Shown here piece after piece: positions 1 to 10,486 of a DNA stretch of 64,000 nt. The DNA lies in the NCBI GenBank assembly GCA_033980235.1, contig CM067067.1, forward strand, positions 19,349,239 to 19,413,238, written 5' to 3'. Below the pieces are notes generated by a model. It did no database searches, was not told the origin of the DNA, and worked only from the letters and a program-made list of their open reading frames with translations. Numbering within the stretch: position 1 is the first letter of the stretch; the number at the start of each line of letters is the position of its first letter. The DNA is from Diadema setosum. Taxonomy: Eukaryota > Echinodermata > Echinoidea > Diadematoida > Diadematidae. The position numbers were made by a program, and so were the translations under genes.

Positions 1-2381
1 TCATTATTCTTTTTATGCAAAAACAAAACAAAAACAATGTTAAATAATTAACATGAAAAACTCTTCTACAAAAGATTTTGTTTTGCTGTGTACCACCACT
101 CAAGCATCAACACTTTGCTTTTTAAGCTTTTTGAATCATGATGGTAACGTACCACTTGCGGCAATAGATAACATCACAATGAAACGTTTTCCCTCTGCCG
201 TTATGACTACAAAATATGACATGCACAGCACCTGTCTCATCTTGGGCCAGGTGGAGAGTTAATGAGCCTTGAGCCTTTTATGCCAGCTTCATCTGATAAA
301 TGATCGAATGAGCAATAGTTTGTACAATTCATTTCTTTGTAGCCATTATCATACACATTAGAACGCAATCATTGCACCTTCTGGATCTCCAATAATCAGC
401 CCTTGTCATTACAAAGTTTTATCATGAGAGTGGAAACTTCTTTTTTTCTGTAAAAAGTTTGTGTCAGATTGCAGCTGCAAACAGCTTATTGCAGTGAAAT
501 GACATTTTTGATTTTTACATTATACAACTCTGTGCAAGTTTGAATCTGATCTTTAAGTAATGAGGATTAAAAACATATTACGAAAGAGTAATGTAAATCT
601 ATCTTCATGCTGTCTTATTTTGATGAAAGGCTTTGAGAGGATTTGTCTTAATTCATCAATCTTAATAGCATAGGAAAAATAACATGTTCCTTAAATTGGC
701 CTGAACAAAAATGTTTTGACAGTATATGTACAGTGTTTGCGAATCTATCTGCATGGGCTAATCAGGGAGGTGCTAGAGAAGGAGAGACAACTACTGCTCT
801 CCTTTGAAGTCATGCGCGGCGCCGCCGAGAAGTTATGCGTTCAACTACAGGTGTTACCCATGTGCTTTGACAGAAGAGAGCATCAATAATCGGGACTAGC
901 GCTCTCACATCTAGAAATACTTGCCCCTACTGCAATTCGCTCTCTCTTTCAATGTGATGGCAACAATGAATTTGTGTAACTTGAATTGGAGCAGCGAACC
1001 AAAATGCAGTGTAAAACTAACAATTTTAACAGCAAATAGTTTAAAAGCACGCTGGAATACGCTTTAGCGGAGTACTGTATTTGAAAGATCAAAATATCCC
1101 AGATTAAAAGATTAAAAAACTAACATGCACAAATATGTGCATTATAAAAAAATATTAGGTTTTTAAGAGGGCCTAATTTTCATTTCATTTTGATTTGCGC
1201 ATTACAAAGAAACTAGAAATACATGTTTATAATATTGAATTCTTTCCTAAACTATTCTAAATCAATTCGAGTAGACATTTCTATTTCATTTAAAATTTTA
1301 CGGTGAAATAGAACTTGTAATTCAACGAAAGGTGAAATGCGTTCCTCTCCCAACTTCGTCTTGCAAACCAGAGCGGCGCCGAGCATGACTTCAAAGCGTA
1401 ATGGAATGCTAGACATCCCATTGTAACGCCTTGAACCCAAACATGCGTTTGCATGAATTATGAAGAGTTGCCACTCCATCTCTGTAACACCGCCCTGGGC
1501 TAATTCACATGCACATTGTACCAATACCTAAGAGCAGTATAGGAATACCATGGGCATCCTACGCACAATAAAGTGTGTCGTTGTCCTCAAATTGGGCTAA
1601 TTAATGATTATGTGAGGACCATGTCGTACTGTGCTCATTAATCTCGTTACACTAATTTGTTGTCACTCATTTGCGTGTACATAGAAGACTGCGACTGCCT
1701 CAATTAAACACAGCCAATAACACATGGCCGTTGTCTGTACTTTTAAAGCACTGAACAAAACCTTGATAATGTTCGCATTTATGAATTATACTTTGATGAG
1801 CAATGTCTACTTGGAGCAGAGTTTAATTAGTATTCATTCTATTTGTTTGTTCTATTTATCTATGCTCCCTATGGATGTGGAGTTGTCAACCCAACAATGC
1901 CTTTCTGCTCACAGAGATAAATAAATCATCGTGAAGTTACTTTCTTTTTCATGACATTTTCTCCCCCTCTCAATACTGAAATGTCTCAGACACAAGATCA
2001 TTTTGAAGCCTTACCTGACAAAAGATAATACACAAAAATGTTGCTTGAAGATGACTAACATAAACACTTCAGCAGATCATTATTACAGACACAAATATGA
2101 TGACACTCATATCAATACCTCAAAGCTTTTCTTACATAATCACATTACAACTGCCTGGGTATCATGATGCTTGTCATCATACATGTAAATAAACTGGTGA
2201 ATGCCTATCTGATGAGTGATACCACACTCACTTCAAATTGCTAAAAAATAAACAAACCTCTAAAACCACAGATGGTATGATAAACAAATGAAAAGCAGAG
2301 AGGTCAGGGATGCACCTATTATCTATCTCAGTACTGCAGAATATTTGGCACATTATTTTCTGTGGTGCATTTGGTTGGGCC

Positions 2382-2383
<2 letters not shown>
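1..2383. other. AT-rich sequence without a recognised gene
   Basis: No convincing exon, RNA gene or repeat family was recognised here. The notable content is an inverted pair of GC-rich 24-bp motifs (802-825 and 1373-1396, listed separately). Open frames overlap both motifs but have no recognisable domain. Confidence 0.5.
802..1396. repeat. Inverted pair of a 24-bp GC-rich motif, possible small TIR element
   Basis: The block at 802-825 (CTTTGAAGTCATGC, one variable base, CGGCGCCGC) matches the reverse complement of 1373-1396 at 23 of 24 positions, and the two face inward. About 550 bp of AT-rich DNA lies between. No clear target-site duplication is visible. It could be the ends of a MITE, or a duplicated regulatory or coding motif, since both copies can be read as F-E-V-M-x-G-A-A. 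Confidence 0.4.
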
Positions 2384-2442
<59 letters not shown>

Positions 2443-2451
2443 ATGTGTGTG
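2384..2451. repeat. (TG)n microsatellite
   Basis: A nearly uninterrupted TG dinucleotide run with one CA interruption near its end. The Cys-Val and Thr-His open frames across it are artefacts of the repeat. Confidence 0.95.
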
Positions 2452-2453
2452 TT

Positions 2454-2486
2454 ACCATGGAGCTACTACAGTAGTAGCTCCATGGT
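2454..2486. repeat. Perfect palindrome with CCATGGAGCTAC core
   Basis: Two 16-bp arms (ACCATGGAGCTACTAC and its complement) surround a single A at 2470, directly after the TG microsatellite. The same CCATGGAGCTAC half-site forms a perfect 24-bp palindrome at 27542-27565. Confidence 0.85.
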
Positions 2487-2699
2487 GTTACTGGTGAGGA
2501 ACAACACCTACACTCTCAAGACTATCTGACTGTTATCACTGCGTGGGGACAACACCTGTATCCACGAGTCAGCCCAGGAGAATGCTATCGAGTTACCTGT
2601 CCTAATGAGGACCAGCTTACATTCATGTACAGCCACGCTGTACAATCATCATTGTACCCCCACTGAGCCATGCACCAGATCAGACTGCACTTCCGCAAA

Positions 2700-2810
2700 C
2701 ACAAATTGCACGCACACACTTACACGCACACAAGCGTACCAGTACCAGTACCCACACACACACACATACACATATGTATCAATACATGCACACACACACA
2801 ACACACAAGA
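2700..2810. repeat. Imperfect (CA)n tract
   Basis: CA-rich sequence with several short uninterrupted CA runs. It is not coding. Confidence 0.8.
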
Positions 2811-4049
2811 AGGAAAAAATCCTCTACAGTTTTGAAAAGACAGTGAAGGGATGATGGAGGTAGCAAAGTACAGCATATTACAAAGACTGTGTGTATGACT
2901 CATTCATTCATTCACTGCCCTTTCATTTGGAGTCCACCAAAGAAAATTCCCTGCAACTGAAGGGTACAGTTTACATGGCTAAGAGCCAACTGTTACAGAC
3001 ATGGCTAAACACACAAACATTTGCATAGCAAACACTCTGGATCTCCACCCTAAATACATGGACAAAAATTGGGTAGGGGGATATGGAGCTGGAGGGAGCA
3101 AGATGAGTCTGCATGACTTCATTATCATCTAGAATTCCAGCTGATTAGCAAACACTAGACTGAAAGTTTACCTCAAGGATTGGATTTTAAGAGGGTAGAG
3201 TCACTGGTGTGTCAGAGGCCATTGAACCAGACTTTACTCAAATGGGAGGTTGCTCTACACATAAGGTGACACTATATATCAAAATCAAACATTTCGAGAC
3301 AAAATTATTAAAGTTTGCTTTAGGTCTACATCAGTACAGTACTTGCCAATAGTGCAGAACCAGAAATTCTATTGCAACTTCATCAGCAATATGATTTGAA
3401 TCAATCAGGCTGTAAGTTGTTATCAGACAAACATTAATCTTTATCATGAGGTGCTGGACCTACTCAACTGGCAAACACAATCACAAGAATGTCCTAAAAT
3501 TACTTCATACTTATTCATCAGAGGGGACATGTCCATACACATAGTATGGGTGTTTAAAAGTTTACTTGAGACTGTAAATTACTGCTGTACAGTCACTCAT
3601 TTGAATCACACAGAGCCCACTCCTAACAACACTTCAGTATGCTTCCATTGCATAATCTTCTTTACTACAAGAACTTCATTACTTTTTGATCAGAAATTTC
3701 ATCACAGACAAGGAAATTGTTTGAATGAAAATAGTTGTTTATCCAGATTCATCATTTCTGATAATATTCAGACATCAGAATGACCGTTGCTTCTTGTCAA
3801 TATTCAAGAAAGCACATACATAAGACGTCAATATGGGTTCTACAGGTCTGACGGATCTGTCATTGTGATAGAAGTGTACAATGACTCTCTTGTTGTCGAA
3901 CCATTACTGAGCAGAGATGATTGGACGGTGATATCTCTTGGCAACGCTAGAACATTTCTACAAGATTTTCCATTTCCCCCCCCCCCCCCTATCCCATCCC
4001 ATCCCATTTTGTACTCTGTCAGCAGATGGCAGATTGCTTAACATCTTCC
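2811..4049. other. Single-copy AT-rich sequence, no gene seen
   Basis: Nothing recognisable apart from a C-run near 3978-3989. The 110-residue open frame at 3451-3783 has no domain, no splice context and biased low-complexity content, so it is not called as a gene. Confidence 0.5.
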
Positions 4050-4109
4050 TTAGATTTCACTGGCAGGACAATTGTCTCGGCTAGAAGGCAACGAACCCAT
4101 CCAGCTCAC

Positions 4110-4159
4110 AGTCAGCGGGCAAAGCAGGAAGTCGGTGTTTGCGCCATCGTCCATCTGAG
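4110..4159 (-). CDS. Candidate internal exon following the RING exon
   Basis: On the minus strand a strong 3' splice site (T-rich tract ending TTTTTTGCAG) stops at 4160. The following 50 nt are open and run to a GTGAGC donor at 4109-4104. The RING exon at 17198-17400 ends with one base of a split codon, and this exon supplies the other two (G plus CT, Ala). The joined frame continues QMDDGANTDFLLCPLT. If the weak donor is not used, the same frame continues to a TAA at 4050-4052, which would make this a terminal exon of about 110 nt. The block has higher GC than its surroundings. Phase agreement alone has a one-in-three chance, and no domain is recognisable, so this is a supported but tentative exon. 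Confidence 0.4.
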
Positions 4160-4400
4160 CTGCAAAAAACAACGATAAAAGTGCACGCCATTCCCCCTGG
4201 GGGACCATGGGCATGTGTCTCCAGTACCAAAGACCAGCTGACGCATGCCAGGGCTTTATGTCTCTTTGGCGGCACCAAACCACACAAACCCTGGGATGGC
4301 ATCACTGTCACAGTGTAAAACTTAAATCTTTAACCTTTACAGTACAAGCATAAATTAGAAATGTCCTTAGAATTTTATGCAACATAGCTACACAGTGGTA

Positions 4401-5265
4401 AGGAAAGGGTTATATGGAAATGAAACTGAAAATCATGGATTGAGTGTGTGCAGCAATTAGTCAAGCATATCTGTGTTCAAGTTTGAGGAAAATCAGACAA
4501 TCCGTGTAAAAGTTACGAATTTTTAAAGTTTGGTGGTGCCATTGCTGGATGAGAAGACTACTACAATTCATGAGGTCACTACAGGACAACCATGTATAAA
4601 AGAAAATATAGAGAAGTTCACAAAATTTCATTCATTACAAACAGTGCATATTCCCCCTACTTGCTACTGACAAAATATATGTTAAAGGGGCATTCCAGAC
4701 GATTTTCATAATTTCACACGATGTAGTACATAAATCGTCAGCTCGATTTATAGATTCGTGGAATTTATTGTGGTCCTTGAGCAGAGAAACCAATAAACTG
4801 AAAATCTTAGACAAATTACACTGAACAGTGTTGATGACATCAGAGCCTCACATATTTCAGAAATGTAGCAGTGTAATTCCATTACAATAAGGCATGCTCA
4901 ACAAGTTCACCTGTGAAGAATCTATGCATGCCTTCTTCTTTTGTTTTCCTTCCTTGAGCCCCAACTGATGCATTCTTGTGGTGAGGCTGCCATGTCATGA
5001 TCCTTGTTCATTGCAATTTGTTATAAATTTTGAAAACATTCTCATTTCTCATCCCAATCACTATAAATTCTGAAAATCTGTACTCGGTATAACTAATTTA
5101 TAGTTGTTCAAATGGAAAAGTCTGAAACTCATCCGGAGGTCCCCTTTAAGGGTAAAGTTCTTCTCCCTGCTTTCTGAAAGAGGCAAATATAGCGCTCTTT
5201 TATTATGCCATAAAGGTTAACATATGTTGAATTTTCTTTGCATTTTATAGTGTTATGAAACCACA
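4401..5265 (+). mobile_element. Degraded TTAA-type MITE split by a later insertion
   Basis: From about 4401 to 4681, and again from 5150 to about 5265, the sequence is a diverged copy of the 52767-53331 element. Shared stretches include TTGAGTG near the start, the GACAATC...AAAAGTTA segment, GCTGGATGAGAAGACTACT, and then CCCTGCTTTCTGAAAG after the break. The two parts are separated by the element at 4682-5149. The right end is eroded. Confidence 0.65.
4682..5149. mobile_element. TTAA-flanked MITE, about 460 bp, nested
   Basis: TTAA occurs at 4682-4685 and 5146-5149. Between them the ends AGGGGCATTCC and GGAGGTCCCCT are imperfect inverted repeats. The uninterrupted relative at about 53030-53045 reads CATATGTTAAGGGTAG, while here ATATGTTAA and TTAAGGGTAAAG flank the insert. 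This direct empty-site comparison shows that TTAA was duplicated on insertion. The element has no coding potential. TTAA targeting is known for piggyBac and Kolobok transposases. Confidence 0.8.
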
Positions 5266-5343
5266 AAATGATTGGCACAATGTATAATCACATGACTACC
5301 TGGAATGATCAACAGACTGGGGGTCATTTTTCGGGAGACCTGA

Positions 5344-5437
5344 TTAACCCGTTGAGGACGAGTCCCGAGTATACTCGGGCAGGTGTCTATGGGAAAATGC
5401 GTGTTGTAGCAAAATCAGTCCGTCCTCAATGGGTTAA
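5344..5437 (+). mobile_element. 90-bp palindromic TTAA micro-MITE, copy 1
   Basis: It starts TTAACCCGTTGAGGACG and ends CGTCCTCAATGGGTTAA, so the ends are near-perfect inverted repeats including the TTAA. The interior carries a second small palindrome (CCCGAGTATACTCGGG). Other copies are at 16870-16956, 18318-18410 and 50081-50165. Confidence 0.8.
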
Positions 5438-7752
5438 GTAAGACATGAGATATTATGGGGCATTTTTCTTTGGGATAACGTTGAAGTTGTACAAGTGGCA
5501 TGTGATACTGATGATGCGCATGCTAAACTCATGATTTAGTTATTATTTGATTGAATTTTCATCACATTAATTTCTCGTCATACTTCACCCGCATTCTTGA
5601 CTTGACAAATTCAATTTCACTTAAATATCATACATTTTATGAACACTGATATCATCAATTCATCTCACACAGCAATTTTGTCTACAAAGTATTCTCTTGC
5701 CAAGAGCTATGTCTCCGCGCTAACTATTATCTCTTATGTCAGCATGGCGACAGACTGACAAAAACAACAGCTGCCATCGCAACACAGTAGAAAAGCAATA
5801 TTCCAATCAAGATGGCCATAAAATGGGTGATGGCTGGTTAATATAGAGAACAACCCTAGTTTCACAATGGAGAAAAGCCTCCGTAACATTGTTCCAGCCA
5901 GTGACCTAACTTGCCAGAGTATAGAGTTTATAAGGCATTTAATACTTAGAGGTAAAACCTGCCCAGTTTCTCAAACAGACAAGCAACAAACAGAGATCAT
6001 AAATATGAACCATGAGGCTGTATGTATGTGCATGGTCCTTTTTTTTTTTCTTTTGCTGGAAAAATCCCTAACACCAAGAACTGTTGGGGCTAAAATATCA
6101 GCTGCTCCCTCCCACATTACTTCATTGTCCTAGTAAAACTTTCAATCACACTATAATCAGATGTACCAGAATCTTGCACATGTATAGCTGCACAACATTA
6201 GCTTTGAAAATGTATGTGTACCTTTTCAAGTTTAGAAAGCTTTAATCTTCATAACAAATTTGGCAAAGTACAAGTGCCTTTAAGTCCATTTTATCTTAAA
6301 AATTCTTCCTAAAAAGCACCATGGATACTTTCATAGAGTACCCATGTCACGCGAGAGAAAGAGCAAATATGCCTCATGCTGAGTTCATTTAGTTTTGATC
6401 TTCACAGAGCATACGAGACAGTACAGATACATATATTTTTAAAGCTTTCTAATACCGATTCATTCCTTCGAGAACCCTGATGTGGGCTCCAACATCAAAT
6501 AATCTAATGTCTGTTGACAGTTAGGAGAAGCGCCATCAGGTGAAAGCAGCGAAAATTCGAACCGCACGATAATGGCTGCTGGCGTCCCAAGATCCTGTCA
6601 ACTTTTATTTTCGTTATACACTTTTAGATATTCCACTATTCCGCGACCCCATTTGCCTCCGAGAGGAATTTCGGCAGAGAGCGTTATTGGTCATTATCTC
6701 ATTCTACAGTGTGCTCCAGCCTCACTTTCTGCCTATGCCTCTCCTGCAATTATTTTATCCTGCCTCCTTGTAACAGGTAGGCCTCATTCCTAAATATTTG
6801 AAAAAAAAAATGAGGAGGGGAAGAAAGTCTGCTCCATAACTATGTAAACAGCCATTAATGAAAACGTCGCTGAATGTCAATGGGATGACGCAAGCACATT
6901 TACCAAAAGTCGAAACCGAAACGGGAGAGAGAGGGAGAGATGAAAGCCCACTGAAGACTGACGGCCGATCCCGTGAACCGACAAGGATAATGATGGCGAA
7001 CAAGAGAACTGAAATAACGCACGGTGAATTACTCCATAAACAGCCATTTTGGAGTTAACAACATAGGCATAATGTCTTTGCCAATATACTGTTGCCTGCA
7101 AGAGCAGTCACGACAGGGGGCCCCTCTTCAACAATTTCGGGTTCAGACATTTTTGGAAATGTACAGGAAGAACTATGAAATATTGTCAAACACAAGTTTC
7201 CACGGTTGGGGGAGAAAAGAAAAAATATATATATAAATACTTGCACCTACAATACACATCATACTTCTAGGTATAAAGATATCATACACTTCATTGTTAG
7301 CTCATTCTAAAGTCCACAAGTATTTGATATCCACAAGTTCATAAACACGTCATCACTTGTCTCTGTTTTGTTTTTATTTTTTTATTTTTTTATTTTTTGG
7401 GTGGGGGGGGGGGGGGGGAGGGGATTCCCCTCTCTGTATTCTTTCTGATTATTCATTCATTGTAGTCCATGTTATCCCGGATCTTGATTTTCCTTCTATA
7501 TTCATAGCCAGGCTTGGCCTGCTTTCAGAGGTACAACCAGTGCATTTTTCAATACTCAACAATTCAAATTCACATAGATGCACAGCATGAAAACCTGGCA
7601 CCCTCAAAGTACCTATTAATAGCAAGCAGTTTTTCATGTGGGTTTTTTTTTTTGTGGATAGCTAAATGCAAAATTATTTCCACCTTTTACCTTTAACTCA
7701 CTATCATGACTCGATAGTTACTTTGGCTGCCTGTTGAATACTGATCTGAGCA
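5438..7752. other. Noncoding sequence with a GC-raised block near 6.5-6.8 kb
   Basis: Mostly AT-rich. The block at about 6540-6780 is unique and richer in GC and CpG than its surroundings. It has several overlapping open frames but no domain or splice pair that I trust, so it may be a conserved noncoding element or a missed exon. A G-run lies near 7400-7420. Confidence 0.35.
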
Positions 7753-8123
7753 TTAAAGGGATCGTACAGTTTTGGTTGAAACCTAATTTCAGGTTTCTAA
7801 ATTTTTTTGGTGAGATGAGAAACCTCTTATGAAATATGAAAGAGCATGTGATTCTATGAGGAATTCAACGTTTATTTGGTGAAAATTGGTTTTGAAATGG
7901 CTGAGATATCCAAAAAAGTGTGGGACGCACACTTTATTACGATCATTTTGTTTTACTTTGTTTTTGGATGTTTCAGTCATTCCAAACCCGATTTTCATCA
8001 AATAAACTTTGAATTCCTCTTAAAATGGTATGCTCTGTACTATATCATAAGTGTTTTCTTGGTATCTTGCAAAAAGTTAAAAGCCCAATTCTCATCTCCA
8101 CCAATACTGTACCATCCCTTTAA
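7753..8123 (+). mobile_element. TTAA-flanked MITE family A, copy 1
   Basis: Bounded by TTAA on both sides, with inverted ends AGGGATCGTACAGTTTTGG and CCAATACTGTACCATCCCT. Internal landmarks are GGCTGAGATATCCAAAA, GTGGGAC.CACACTTTATTA and CATTCCAAACCCGATTTTCA. About 370 bp, one of four copies in the window. The short open frames across it are repeat-derived. Confidence 0.9.
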
Positions 8124-9610
8124 AATAGGCAGACTCTGCTTCTTCGGTGCCCATCACAGAAAGTTTCTAACACACGACAAACATGGAGATAAATCCACAG
8201 AATAGAGGGTGTAAACTTCACCGCAACACAAATTTTTATCCTTCTAATGATGTAGCATTCCCTTACACTATTTACTGCCAGCCTGTGCAGTTACATGCCA
8301 TGCCAGAAATCAAAACACAGTCAACAGTTTCATCTCAAGTTCACACCACAAAATATAATGGCATTGTCATAAACTTCAGAAAATTAAGTAGTTGCAGAAA
8401 GAGCACTACCACTCTTCATTTAAACTTGTGCAACTGAGCAATTTCATGAAATCTGGTTGCCACAAAAACACACAGTGCTAGGGGATGTGTTTCGCATGTA
8501 GTGCAAAACCAGTTGGAACTAATATAATTTGATTCTCCCTTATTATTGAATGCATAACATTTGGAATCTTCCATCATATTTGATTTGTGTTTTTCTTTTC
8601 TAGCCTATTTGACTTGCAATTACATATGTTCCCTTCTCATTTAACTTTTGAGCCATGAACAACATGTGAAGGCATTTGGCATTTGGGATTCCTTCACATA
8701 TCGTAATGCAGATGTTTGGTTATGAAGCTGAGCTTAAAACTCAAATACATTGCGTGCTAAAGAGTTATAAATAAAATGCTCCAACCAAGGTGAAATACAA
8801 AATTTTTGCAAGAAAATCTCCCTAAAATGACAGTCCACTGTAGCAGTCTCACTGAACATGGCCGTGCTTTGAACAGTTTTTTTCAGCAAATGTTAAAGAT
8901 AATGTTGATGGCTTTCCATTTACTTGCTTAACAAATAAAGCATTGTTACATACCAAAAGCATCATGTGGCAAGAAATGATGACATTTCCCCAAACTTCCT
9001 TTCAGAAAAACAAAGAAAATGCTTTATTGTGACCGAGAGATGCCAAAAGATAAGAGTTTATTATGTCATTATCACACTGTCATCAGGAATTGAATGATAC
9101 GTTTGCCATGTGATACAACATTCTCTGGGAAGATAAAACGAGATCATTTGTATTTGTACAGCAGCACTTTTAAGAGGGATGCTAAACCACCTCTCAATGA
9201 GTTAAGTGTCTCATAACAAAGTCAATCTCACTCACGCATTTTAACACAGTTCAGTCTATATCACTATGCAAATACACCTATCAAATGCTATAATTAAGGT
9301 CATAAGTTGTGGTCATAACATGCTGACAATTTCACATGCCGCATAATCCCACAAGGACAAAAATAATCCTTGTTTACCAACAGCACACATAGGACCAGTA
9401 GATGTACAGTGTATTAAGTACAGATATTACGTGCCATAAACGCCCTTCTAACTGAACGCCCATTCTGCAGGGAAATGACTATGGCATGGGAATTCCCTCA
9501 AATAAATGGAGGGATAAAGTGTTTACTCTCAAATAGTTTGATTTCATCATCCTAGCTACTTTGGGGGAAAAACAGAGGGTCTATCACAAGGACAGAGAAG
9601 ACAAGTACAG
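8124..9610. other. AT-rich single-copy sequence, nothing recognised
   Basis: No exon, RNA or repeat family was recognised in this stretch. Confidence 0.5.
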
Positions 9611-9612
9611 AC

Positions 9613-9615
<3 letters not shown>

Positions 9616-9656
<41 letters not shown>
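9616..9656. repeat. (CA)n microsatellite
   Basis: Uninterrupted CA dinucleotides. A shorter CA run lies at about 10016-10036. Confidence 0.95.
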
Positions 9657-9764
9657 TACACATACAGACTCCTAATGATCCCATGCATCATCACTGATTC
9701 TCATTTTTTTTTTCCTTTTCTTTCCTCCCTGGAACAGCGAACAGAATTAGTCTCACGAGCAGAT

Positions 9765-9945
9765 TGAAGAGTGGCGGGGCTGTGAGGGTCATCGTCACGT
9801 CATTTGGGGCGATCGGCAAATGCGCTCGCCGGCGCCACACAAATCTGATTGCATTCGGAAAGGGTGATGCTCCGCAAAGGGTTTCAAATGATCATTTACA
9901 TGGCGCCACTTCCCTGCCGACTCGTTCCACGGGGTGAACAGGTAG
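9765..9945. other. GC- and CpG-raised unique block
   Basis: A compact stretch with many CpGs and GGCGCC sites inside AT-rich DNA. The plus strand is open across most of it and the minus strand is open too, so open frame alone says little. No splice pair or domain was recognised. It could be a conserved regulatory element or an exon of an unrecognised gene. Confidence 0.3.
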
Positions 9946-10408
9946 GGTGTCTCCAAAGCAAAAAAAAAAAAAAAAAAGAGCCATCGAGCCGTCTCCAGCA
10001 AAGGAAACGTGCAAAACACACACACACACACACACATGCAAGAGGGTAAGAAGCTAGAGGCAGCAGAAAACAAGAAGAGAATCCCTCACTACACTCCCTT
10101 TCTGTCAAATTTGGTTCTTTGCTGTTATCTCAATTCATCAGTCATCTTGGCCTGTAGTTTTTTGTTTTGTTTTGTTTTGTTTTGTTTCGATCAAACATCA
10201 AACATCACTGACATGCCATCACATCAACTCTACTGCAATTTTCTCTGTACATAGATACTTCAGTTTGAGGATCTCAAATTTGAGGGCAACAGTGGCATAA
10301 ATCTGTCACGCAATATATAGGCTCATTTACTCTTTAAAAAAAAAAGAAGGAAAAAAGAGTGAAAATGTTCAAAAGGAGTGAATAACAGAAAAGTGAAAAA
10401 AAAAACTG

Positions 10409-10486
10409 AAGTGAATTTTGAGTAAAAATGTTTATTTTCACTCATTTTCGAGTGACCTCAGGGATTACTCAAAGATTTTTGAGTGA
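10409..10486 (+). repeat. GAGTGAAAATG palindromic repeat, copy 1
   Basis: The sequence GTGAATTTTGAGTAAAAATG, then TTTCACTC, GAGTGACCTC and GATTTTTGAGTG closely matches 34978-35050. The core is a small inverted repeat of GAGTGAAAATG. It is probably a short MITE fragment. Confidence 0.65.

Noticed and set aside
1252..1524. 90-residue minus-strand open frame as a later exon of the RING gene
   Set aside because: No good acceptor and no recognised domain. The overlap with the inverted 24-bp motif is noted instead.
7789..8205. Similar short open frames repeated at 7876, 13430, 33131 and 39928
   Set aside because: They recur because they lie in MITE family A. They share no start context and have stops in other copies.
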